A DNA stretch of 5,638 nt, taken from positions 1-5,638 of the forward strand of contig JAGOBX010000267.1 in the NCBI GenBank assembly GCA_017999075.1, written 5' to 3'. The position numbers and the translations under genes were made by a program. Below, piece after piece: positions 1 to 5,638 of the stretch. The DNA comes from JAGOBX01 sp017999075 [NCBI: Candidatus Babelota bacterium]. GTDB lineage: Bacteria; JAGOBX01. The notes beneath the pieces were generated by a model. The model ran no database searches, was not told where the DNA came from, and worked only from the letters and a program-made list of their open reading frames with translations. The first letter of the stretch is position 1; each line of letters opens with the position of its first letter.

Positions 1-143
1 ACGAGACAGCCTTGAAGGCTGTGCAGAAATTCAGCTGTTTCTGATGCGTAACTGTTTTTATAAAAGAATAAAACCGTTAATATAAAAATATAAATTATAC
101 GGAAAAACGATTTTATATGAATGTTTTTTTTAAAATTATTCAT
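1..143 (-). CDS. N-terminal part of an exported protein of unknown function, cut by the window edge
   Basis: An open frame starts at ATG 143-141 and stays open for 47 complete codons to the left edge, so only the N-terminus is visible. It begins MNNFKKNIHIKSFFR, then a hydrophobic stretch at about residues 16-28 (IIYIFILTVLFFY), then KNSYA. This is a standard Sec signal peptide with likely signal peptidase I cleavage after Ala33 (S-Y-A). The visible mature start is SETAEFLHSLQGCL. The start lies only 8 nt after the stop codon of the upstream protease gene, and a GGTGA ribosome-binding element overlaps that stop, so translation is probably coupled. The function is not recognisable. A mature N-terminus with TAEFL is loosely like PorV/UPF0164-type outer-membrane proteins, but too little sequence is present to claim this. 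Codons 5-7 include a run of eight A, where a sequencing error could shift the frame; the good signal peptide in this frame argues against that. Confidence 0.8.
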   Translation of the reverse strand, partial: MNNFKKNIHIKSFFRIIYIFILTVLFFYKNSYASETAEFLHSLQGCL

Positions 144-151
144 AAATTATA

Positions 152-156
152 TCACC
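152..156 (-). promoter_or_regulatory. Ribosome-binding site overlapping the protease stop codon
   Basis: On the minus strand the protease ends TGG TGA, which contains GGTGA, a part of the GGAGGTGA sequence complementary to the 3' end of 16S rRNA. It sits 8 nt before ATG 143-141 of the truncated downstream gene. The overlap of stop codon and ribosome-binding element suggests translational coupling. This is inferred from position and complementarity only. Confidence 0.5.
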
Positions 157-1810
157 AGTTTATAACTGTTAATTTTTCAGTCCATTTGCCGTAATCTGTT
201 TTTGCGTAAAACATATACGTTCCGGGAGATACGGAAGAAGTATAAATAGAATCTCCGTACCACCTTGCGTCAAGAGAACCATCTCCATCAAAATCATTTA
301 TTTCCTGTGTTCCTGATAAAGTTTTAATCAATTGTCCAGATAAATTATATATTTTAATTTCGAGTGTTTTTGTTGAAGCTGCCGGTCTGAAAACAACATA
401 ATCCCATTGATTGATTTTTTTAAAAGGATTCGGAAAATTAATTACAGCTCGTTTATCTTTATCTATTACAGGCCGGTTTAACTGAACCATTTTTAAAGCA
501 TTATAAGCGTTTAACCTTCCTTTGTTGGAACTTGCAGGATCATTCAAAACAGGATAATCAGCGCTTCTTATCAGAATATCTTTTATTTCCCATGGTTTAA
601 GATTAGGATTATATGAAAATAATAAAGCAGCAACACCGCTGACAAAAGGAGCTGAAGCTGATGTTCCGTTCCAGTATTCTATTGAGCCGTTGGTTTTAGG
701 AAAATATATGTTGGTTCCAGGAGCAAATATATTGACGTTATTCCAGCCGTAATTTGAAAAATCTGCCCGATTATCTGAAATATCTGATGCGCCTACAGAA
801 ATAACATTACTGAAATCCGATGGGTATATGTTTGAATAATCATTATTACTGTTGTTGTTTCCTGCAGCTGCTATCAGAACAATATTTTGGGCATACGCAT
901 AATTGACAGCCTGTTCTTCAAGGGAATCTTTGTCGCTGCTTCCAAGACTCATATTTATAACTTTAGCTCCGATTTTTACTGCATAATAAATGCCTTCAAC
1001 CAAAGTTGATGTTGTTCCTATAATTTGTCTGCCGTCGTCATCTGCACCAAGGCAGCGAACAGGCAATATTTTTCCGCCCCATATTACTCCTGCTCCGAAG
1101 GTGTCGTTATCAGTTTCAGCGCCAATAATCAATGAACACCATGTCCCGTGTCCATCAATATCAAACATATCCGGGAAGTTAGTATCAGACTGCCATTGAC
1201 CATTTGTTTGAAATGCCCCTACAAAATTAAATCCATTATAATCGTCGATATATCCGTTGTTGTCATCGTCGATTCCATTACCCGGTATTTCATAAGTATT
1301 TAAAAATGTTTTGTTTTTTAAATCAGGATGATTTGTATCTATACCTGTATCAAGAACAGCAATGATAATATTGGAATATAATCCTGAATCTATTTCCCAC
1401 GCATTATTTGCTTTGATTTTTCCCAACCCCCATTGTTTACCGTTTGCGGCAATATCGTAATCATCATCATTCGGATTTGGAATAACACATGATTTATAAA
1501 CATAGTTTGGCTGAGATATAATTATTGTTGTGTCGGACTTGAATATATTATAAAATTTATCAAATGAAGAAGAAGAGTCAAATTCAAATAATACGGTGTT
1601 GTTTGATAAAACTGATGTATTGATTATTCCGCCATAAGTCTTATATGCTTGTATTTTAGAGTCAATAATTTCAGAAACAACAAATTTTGCCAATAATTGA
1701 TTTTCAGCTATTTCACCTAAACTCGAGTGTTTTATAGAACGAAATTTCGCAGCATATACCAATTGTCCGGTTATGAGAAAAAACAAAATAAATGCAGTAA
1801 ATTTTTTCAT
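152..1810 (-). CDS. Secreted subtilisin-family (S8) serine protease with FlgD-like/T9SS-type C-terminal domain
   Basis: This is an exported endopeptidase that should act at the cell surface or outside the cell. Residues 1-20 are a signal peptide (hydrophobic core FILFFLITG, cleavage after LVYA). Residues about 35-105 look like an inhibitory, fervidolysin-type propeptide ending QPNYVY. The S8 domain runs from QWGLGKI (126) to about 440 and has the full triad: Asp154 in AVLDTGID, His221 in DGHGTW, Ser384 in GTSASAP, plus oxyanion Asn318 in AAAGN. It should therefore be active. Cys225 lies close after the catalytic His, as in proteinase K-type thiol subtilisins. A DxDxNGxxD loop at 181-189 probably binds calcium. 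Residues about 455-552 form a FlgD-like Ig domain: NFPNPF (458-463), LEIKIYNLSGQLIKTL (483-498), SPGTY (528-532) and the ending EKLTVINW. This resembles T9SS type A sorting domains. It contains a second loop, DxDxDGxxD (506-514). The start has no Shine-Dalgarno sequence; it is chosen because it gives the signal peptide and an in-frame stop lies just upstream. The substrate is unknown. Confidence 0.95.
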   Translation of the reverse strand: MKKFTAFILFFLITGQLVYAAKFRSIKHSSLGEIAENQLLAKFVVSEIIDSKIQAYKTYGGIINTSVLSNNTVLFEFDSSSSFDKFYNIFKSDTTIIISQPNYVYKSCVIPNPNDDDYDIAANGKQWGLGKIKANNAWEIDSGLYSNIIIAVLDTGIDTNHPDLKNKTFLNTYEIPGNGIDDDNNGYIDDYNGFNFVGAFQTNGQWQSDTNFPDMFDIDGHGTWCSLIIGAETDNDTFGAGVIWGGKILPVRCLGADDDGRQIIGTTSTLVEGIYYAVKIGAKVINMSLGSSDKDSLEEQAVNYAYAQNIVLIAAAGNNNSNNDYSNIYPSDFSNVISVGASDISDNRADFSNYGWNNVNIFAPGTNIYFPKTNGSIEYWNGTSASAPFVSGVAALLFSYNPNLKPWEIKDILIRSADYPVLNDPASSNKGRLNAYNALKMVQLNRPVIDKDKRAVINFPNPFKKINQWDYVVFRPAASTKTLEIKIYNLSGQLIKTLSGTQEINDFDGDGSLDARWYGDSIYTSSVSPGTYMFYAKTDYGKWTEKLTVINW

Positions 1811-1847
1811 AAAATTATTTTTTAATAAAATTTAAAGTTATACTTAT

Positions 1848-1875
1848 TTGACAATTTTAAATTAAAAAATGTCAA
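1848..1875. repeat. Imperfect 28-bp palindrome between barrel and protease genes
   Basis: TTGACA at 1848-1853 and TGTCAA at 1870-1875 are perfect inverted 6-mers, and the AT-only sequence between them continues the symmetry. Of 14 base-pair positions only two mismatch (counted from the ends, the 7th and 12th). It lies 37 nt before the protease start and 33 nt after the stop of the barrel gene. It could be a regulator site for the protease gene or a weak hairpin in the transcript. No T-run follows it on the minus strand, so an intrinsic terminator is unlikely. The low sequence complexity makes chance a real alternative. Confidence 0.35.
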
Positions 1876-1908
1876 TAAGCTAAAACAGTTAAATTGAAAA
1901 ATATGCAG

Positions 1909-4023
1909 TTAAAAAGTTACAGTTCCTTCAAAAACAATAAAATTTGTTTTTTCATAATATGATTCTGAACTTAAAACAGCGTCAATATCATAAAATGTGC
2001 TGTTTTTACTTTTTAGATATTCTTTGTATTTTTCGTTTAAACTGTTTGCAAAATAAATATCTTTGTCTTCGTCTTCTGAAAATAATCCTAAACCGTAAGA
2101 AAATTTAATATAAACATTGTCGGCAAAATTATATTTTATTCCAATGTTTTTATTTGTAAAATCATCATTGCGGCTTGATCCGGTTGATAAAATATTTTCA
2201 ATATCATATTTTTTATATCTGAGTCCTGTAAACGCAGATAATTTTTTTGTGATTTTATAAGAAAATTGAGTTTTAAGTTCGTGCGTTGTAATATCGCCTG
2301 AAATAATGTTAGACGCTTTATAATCATTAAAATAATCATTGAATTTTATAGTGAATTTATCAGAAGGAATAAAATTCAGATTTAAATGAAATCTTTGAAT
2401 TTTAGATATGCCTTCCAGTTCATAATTTTTAAAGTTATAATCGTCAAACATTGCATAATAACTAACCAAATTTTCATTATCCGGTTTTTGATATGAATAA
2501 TCAAATCCGAGTTCGATTTTTTTATCAGGCATATATTTTAATTTATAATTTATTTCAAACCATTTTTTTGAAATATCAGTTGTATTTGAATAAATGCCGG
2601 TTACATTTCCTGGATTGAGAAGGGAAAATGAATTTGAAATATAAATATCTTTTGCTGAAATATCGCGGGATACAAGTTCAATTCCTGTTTTAAAAGCGGA
2701 AGAATTTTTTAAAATTATACCTAAAATTATTTTGTCTTCATCATAATATTCGCCGAGCAAACGCCGTAATCCGAGAGGAGTTGAAGCATTTCCGCCAATT
2801 GCATCATCATATCCGTCATTATAAACTATTGCGGCGCATCTGCTTTGAGTTATCAGATATTGAAAATATAATTTGATGGAATCTGCTAAAGACAAATTAC
2901 AATCAAGACCGAAATACTGTTTATAGTTTTTTCTGCCGGAATCAATTATTTGAAGAATATCATAATGATACCAGTCATCATTATAATTTCTGGGATGTTT
3001 TATCCAGCCGTCTGTGTCGTTTGAAATTATTTCCATATTTGCTCCGTTGGGACTTCCGTAAATTCCGTCATCGTCCTGACTTCTTAATAAAGTTAATCCG
3101 AAATTGAATTTATCAAATTTAGAATTAATCCTGGAACCGATTAAATCTTCATTTGAAGTTTGTTTGTCGCTATAAAAAAACATAGCATCGAATTTTTCGA
3201 ATTCTTTGGCGAAATGTATTATACTGTAATCTCTGCCGAATTTGTGATATTTTGTTCGTTCATCATCAAAAAAATAAATTCCATTTTGAAAATTTTGAGA
3301 ATAATTATCAAGAAGTTTTGATGGTTCTGCAAAATCAAGTATTCGTTCTCCCCGTCCTCCGAAAATATAAATATGTTCATTTTTAAATGTGATATGGCCT
3401 TCATCAACTTTTGATGAATTTTCCACCCATCCCTGATTATAACCTGCCTGACGTTTTATATTGTTTGTTCTTAAAACATTTAATTGAAATACAGCTTGAA
3501 CTTCCGAAGAAATGTTTAATAATACATTTAAATCAATGTTATGAACAGGTTTCTCGTTTCTCCATCTGCTTTCTTTTTTGAACAGCTGTAAAAATTTATA
3601 GTCTCCGAAAATGAAAATTTTGTTTCCGAGATTAGTGTTTCCTCCGGGAAATTTGAATGCTTTTGCTACAGGAAGCTTCAATAAATTTTTTCCATCTTTT
3701 GAAATTACTGAAAAAGTCAGATTGCCTCCATCATCAGCCCCTATCCAGTTATCATCATCGAGAACAAATTTATATTCATAAGTTCCTTCGTTCAATTTTT
3801 GTCTTAATTCCCAAACTCCATCGGTATTTTTATTTAAAAAATTTACAGATTTATTCCAACCGTTGAAATTGCCTGCAATGCTTATTTTAGAAGCTTCATC
3901 TGATTTGAATTTAAAAACAACCATTTCATTATCCATAGACAATTCAACAGGCTCAGCATATAATATATTGGTTATTGCTAATAAAATTATTAAAACCAGA
4001 ATATATTTTATTTTAAACATCAT
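1909..4023 (-). CDS. Outer-membrane beta-barrel protein with N-terminal glycogen-binding (AMPK-beta/CBM48-like) domain
   Basis: Residues 1-23 are a signal peptide (core YILVLIILLAITNIL, cleavage after LYA). Residues about 33-117 form an early-set glycogen-binding domain like that of the AMPK beta subunit: VVFKF, then GNFNGWN (51-57), DGVWE (68-72), EGTYEYKFVLDDDNW (79-93) and GKNLLKL (111-117). Trp56, Lys85, Trp93 and Asn113 fall where AMPK-beta has its glucan-contacting Trp100, Lys126, Trp133 and Asn150, so alpha-glucan binding is plausible. From about residue 130 to the end, amphipathic strands, charged turns and aromatic residues alternate, and the protein ends FEGTVTF with a terminal Phe, the usual barrel-assembly signal. 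The domain follows the signal peptide directly, so it probably faces the periplasm. The barrel shares motifs with the upstream 450-residue barrel and may be a porin. Two adjacent ATGs are possible starts (4023 and 4020); GGAGG spacing favours the second, changing the protein by one residue. The substrate and exact barrel family are not recognised. Confidence 0.9.
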   Translation of the reverse strand: MMFKIKYILVLIILLAITNILYAEPVELSMDNEMVVFKFKSDEASKISIAGNFNGWNKSVNFLNKNTDGVWELRQKLNEGTYEYKFVLDDDNWIGADDGGNLTFSVISKDGKNLLKLPVAKAFKFPGGNTNLGNKIFIFGDYKFLQLFKKESRWRNEKPVHNIDLNVLLNISSEVQAVFQLNVLRTNNIKRQAGYNQGWVENSSKVDEGHITFKNEHIYIFGGRGERILDFAEPSKLLDNYSQNFQNGIYFFDDERTKYHKFGRDYSIIHFAKEFEKFDAMFFYSDKQTSNEDLIGSRINSKFDKFNFGLTLLRSQDDDGIYGSPNGANMEIISNDTDGWIKHPRNYNDDWYHYDILQIIDSGRKNYKQYFGLDCNLSLADSIKLYFQYLITQSRCAAIVYNDGYDDAIGGNASTPLGLRRLLGEYYDEDKIILGIILKNSSAFKTGIELVSRDISAKDIYISNSFSLLNPGNVTGIYSNTTDISKKWFEINYKLKYMPDKKIELGFDYSYQKPDNENLVSYYAMFDDYNFKNYELEGISKIQRFHLNLNFIPSDKFTIKFNDYFNDYKASNIISGDITTHELKTQFSYKITKKLSAFTGLRYKKYDIENILSTGSSRNDDFTNKNIGIKYNFADNVYIKFSYGLGLFSEDEDKDIYFANSLNEKYKEYLKSKNSTFYDIDAVLSSESYYEKTNFIVFEGTVTF

Positions 4024-4026
4024 ATT

Positions 4027-4031
4027 CCTCC
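4027..4031 (-). promoter_or_regulatory. Shine-Dalgarno GGAGG for the glycogen-binding barrel gene
   Basis: The minus strand reads GGAGGAATATGATG. GGAGG is 3 nt from the first ATG (4023-4021) and 6 nt from the second (4020-4018). The usual spacing makes the second ATG the likelier initiator. This is the only strong Shine-Dalgarno sequence in the window. Confidence 0.75.
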
Positions 4032-4133
4032 AGACATAATTTTGAGTGACTGCATTGTATTTTATATTATAAAATTCTCTATCATATTTTTTTATTATGA
4101 ATTAACCTTACGAACCCGGATTTGAATTTTTAA

Positions 4134-5486
4134 TTAAAACCAGACTCCGAGTTTAAAAAAAACTTTATCTGAACTCGGATAATCTCCGTGCCATCCGGAA
4201 TCGTATTCAACCAGCATTTCGGCATTATCGTGAATTTTATATTTTAACTGGGCAAAAATGTTTTCGCTTCTCCGTTTGATATAAGGCTGATAATTTATTG
4301 TGAACCTGTTAAAAGAAGTTAGTTTTTTTGTTAAGTTTATACTGTTTTCTAAAGACATTTCATTTTTTTTATATTGAGTTCCTATATCCTGAATTTTGTA
4401 ATAAAATTTATACCACATATTTTCAAGGTCTCGTTCGAGCTGAATATAATAAGTCGGATAATGCACATTATTATTTAAAGCATCAATATAATAATTGTAT
4501 GATGTTTTAAATTTATAACCGTGAATAAAATCAATGTAAATTTCAGAATAAGTTTCTGAGCTTTTTTTTGTATTTCCTGCATCTTCTTTATATGTGTTTT
4601 TTAAAACAAAAGTTACCGCTTTTTGGGGGAGATTATAATATATTTCATTATAATAAGCCTGTTCGTCTCCAGTCTGTTCATATCCGCTGTTAGCAAGATA
4701 ATTTCTGTAATTTTTACCGAAATTCCAGTACATTGATTTATAACCGAGTTCGCCTAAATTATTTGATTTGAAACGGATCCATTGGAGTTCAGATTTGAAA
4801 GCAAGAGAATCGTCAGACTGACGTTGACCTGGGTCGCCGCTTTTTAAAAATTCATTTGAAAAAAATACATCTCCTATTTTCCATTGAGTAAAGATTCCGG
4901 TAAACCAGTTGTAATCGTTTGGATTATCCCCCCATCTTTTTTGTCCATAACTGAAATTATATTTTAATTTATATTTTTTAATTTCGTGACGTATAGTATA
5001 GAAATTGAAATCATCAGAGCCATTATCTTTCTGGTCACCCAAAAAAATTGTTCCTGAAAAATTATTCGGCAGCCACCAGTCTGTTCTTAATCCCTGAATA
5101 TCGTATCCGTTAGATACTATATTTATTATATGATCAGGCTGCCACAATCTGTCTTGATTATAATAATAAATGAGTTCCATTCCTCTGGCATCATTCTTGC
5201 CTGTTAACCGGTATTTAATGTTAGCTTCATTAAGGGACATGTTAGCTGCAGGATTACTTCCGCCAGCGCCCAACTTGATAAATGTTTCAACATTTTTTAC
5301 ATTATCAGACCAGAATTTGAGTTCAAGATAATGATCCGGATCATTTACATCCCATCTATGACCAGAATTTTTATAAGTATTGTTTTGAAATTGATAATAT
5401 AAATTTAAGTTGGTGGCAGGATATATATTATAATTTAACGATAAAAATATTATCAGTCCAATAATAAATCGCAATTTATTTTTCAT
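4134..5486 (-). CDS. Outer-membrane beta-barrel (porin-like) protein, function unknown
   Basis: Residues 1-24 are a signal peptide (core FIIGLIIFLSLNYNI, cleavage after YPA). The mature protein of about 426 residues is rich in Tyr, Trp, Phe and Asn and has repeated short amphipathic strands such as LELKFW, KLKYNFSYG, EIYIDFIHGYKFKTSYNYYI and MWYKFYYKIQ. It ends KVFFKLGVWF with a terminal Phe, the outer-membrane barrel signature. There is no N-terminal extra domain; the barrel-like sequence starts at once (NLNLYYQF). Its residues 50-73 and 85-93 align without gaps with residues 159-182 and 206-214 of the neighbouring glycogen-binding barrel, so the two are probably diverged paralogues. It is the first gene of the likely operon, 110 nt upstream of that neighbour, with a promoter candidate ending about 39 nt before its ATG. 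There is no Shine-Dalgarno sequence; the start is supported by the signal peptide. A passive porin or surface carbohydrate-related role is inference only. Confidence 0.88.
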   Translation of the reverse strand: MKNKLRFIIGLIIFLSLNYNIYPATNLNLYYQFQNNTYKNSGHRWDVNDPDHYLELKFWSDNVKNVETFIKLGAGGSNPAANMSLNEANIKYRLTGKNDARGMELIYYYNQDRLWQPDHIINIVSNGYDIQGLRTDWWLPNNFSGTIFLGDQKDNGSDDFNFYTIRHEIKKYKLKYNFSYGQKRWGDNPNDYNWFTGIFTQWKIGDVFFSNEFLKSGDPGQRQSDDSLAFKSELQWIRFKSNNLGELGYKSMYWNFGKNYRNYLANSGYEQTGDEQAYYNEIYYNLPQKAVTFVLKNTYKEDAGNTKKSSETYSEIYIDFIHGYKFKTSYNYYIDALNNNVHYPTYYIQLERDLENMWYKFYYKIQDIGTQYKKNEMSLENSINLTKKLTSFNRFTINYQPYIKRRSENIFAQLKYKIHDNAEMLVEYDSGWHGDYPSSDKVFFKLGVWF

Positions 5487-5524
5487 ATATTAAAATATAA
5501 AATTATAATGTCGAATTTACAAAA

Positions 5525-5552
5525 ATTATATAAGTAAATAAATAAATTGCAA
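5525..5552 (-). promoter_or_regulatory. Sigma-70-like promoter for the barrel-protease gene cluster
   Basis: On the minus strand a perfect -10 box TATAAT (5530-5525) follows a -35-like TTGCAA (5552-5547) after a 16-bp spacer. The -35 box matches TTGACA at four of six positions. Transcription would start near 5518, giving a leader of about 30 nt before ATG 5486. The AT-rich background makes TATAAT common by chance; the spacing and distance to the gene raise the confidence. Confidence 0.5.
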
Positions 5553-5574
5553 CTGATTTTTAGGTTTATTTATT
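5537..5574. repeat. Perfect 10-bp inverted repeat between two divergent promoter candidates
   Basis: AATAAATAAA at 5537-5546 is the exact reverse complement of TTTATTTATT at 5565-5574, with 18 bp between the arms. The left arm lies in the spacer of the minus-strand promoter and the right arm overlaps the -35 box of the plus-strand promoter. A dimeric regulator binding both arms could control both directions. The arms are low-complexity A/T sequence, so chance is possible. Confidence 0.35.
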
Positions 5575-5603
5575 GACAAATATAAAACTATGTTATATAT
5601 AAT
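5573..5603 (+). promoter_or_regulatory. Divergent sigma-70-like promoter reading out of the right edge
   Basis: A perfect TTGACA (5573-5578) is followed by TATATA at 5596-5601 (17-bp spacer) or TATAAT at 5598-5603 (19-bp spacer). Transcription would start near 5608-5610 and go rightwards. No gene start for it is seen in the window: the only ATG after it, at 5624, meets a stop at 5636. The target gene would lie beyond the edge on the plus strand. Confidence 0.5.
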
Positions 5604-5615
5604 TTGTAAACAAAT
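5602..5615. promoter_or_regulatory. Operator-like inverted repeat at the divergent promoter start site
   Basis: ATTTGT (5602-5607) and ACAAAT (5610-5615) are perfect inverted 6-mers separated by AA. The element begins in the -10 box and covers the predicted transcription start of the rightward promoter, a typical place for a repressor to bind. No repressor gene is in view. Confidence 0.3.
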
Positions 5616-5638
5616 ATAGCGTGATGCTGTACAAATAA

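Noticed and set aside
6-14. LQGC in the truncated protein (residues 43-46) as a lipoprotein lipobox
   Set aside because: It lies about 15 residues after the hydrophobic core, beyond a good signal peptidase I site, and Gln is unusual at that lipobox position.
6-22. Perfect inverted repeat ACAGCCTT-G-AAGGCTGT at the left edge, with a second small hairpin at 24-43, suggesting a terminator or small RNA
   Set aside because: No T-run follows on either strand, and both lie inside the coding frame of the truncated exported protein.
3-85. Plus-strand frames at the left edge (stops at 44 and 85) as the tail of a convergent gene
   Set aside because: They are short, have no recognisable sequence, and overlap the better-supported minus-strand signal peptide frame.
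990-1199. 69-codon plus-strand open frame
   Set aside because: It is antisense to the conserved catalytic region of the S8 protease and has no family features.
3657-3866. 69-codon plus-strand open frame antisense to the glycogen-binding domain; likewise the short frames at 2136-2339, 3219-3407 and 4328-4510
   Set aside because: All lie inside well-supported longer genes in other frames and look like chance open frames in AT-rich coding sequence.
4066-4071. TATAAT on the minus strand as a separate promoter for the glycogen-binding barrel gene
   Set aside because: No -35-like box exists at 16-18 bp upstream (the position reads AAAAAA), and TATAAT is frequent by chance here.
4100-4135. AATTAA/TTAATT inverted repeat around a GC-richer core after the first barrel gene as a terminator; GGGTTCG there as a tRNA T-arm
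   Set aside because: The stem is six A/T pairs with a 24-nt loop, and no acceptor stem or other tRNA arms are present.
5621-5638. GTG/ATG start at the right edge for the divergent gene
   Set aside because: The frame reads only a few codons before TAA at 5636 and has no ribosome-binding site.

Overview
The window is strongly AT-rich and comes from a Gram-negative-type (diderm) bacterium. Two products have Sec signal peptides, alternating beta-strand sequence and a C-terminal phenylalanine, as expected for outer-membrane beta-barrels. A third is a secreted protease whose C-terminal domain resembles the FlgD-like / type IX secretion (T9SS) sorting domain. That domain type is common in Bacteroidota and in several poorly cultured diderm lineages. 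The sequence alone does not settle the phylum. Only some genes have a clear Shine-Dalgarno sequence.

Layout, in the direction of transcription (all genes on the minus strand, right to left): a possible divergent promoter region (5487-5638); an outer-membrane barrel protein of 450 residues (5486-4134); a 704-residue protein joining an N-terminal glycogen-binding (AMPK-beta/CBM48-type) domain to an outer-membrane barrel (4023-1909); a secreted subtilisin-family (S8) protease of 552 residues with a complete catalytic triad (1810-152); and the first 47 codons of a fourth exported protein that starts 8 nt after the protease stop codon and runs off the left edge (143-1). The intergenic gaps are 110, 98 and 8 nt. 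No convincing terminator lies between the genes, so one transcript is plausible. No stretch over 300 nt lacks a gene.

All four products carry signal peptides, so this looks like a cell-surface gene cluster. The two barrels share an ordered set of short motifs in their N-terminal parts, which suggests they are diverged paralogues, one of which has gained a carbohydrate-binding domain. A reasonable but unproven reading is an envelope system in which a glucan-binding porin, a sister porin, a surface protease and a further exported partner act together. No RNA genes, mobile elements or CRISPR arrays were seen.
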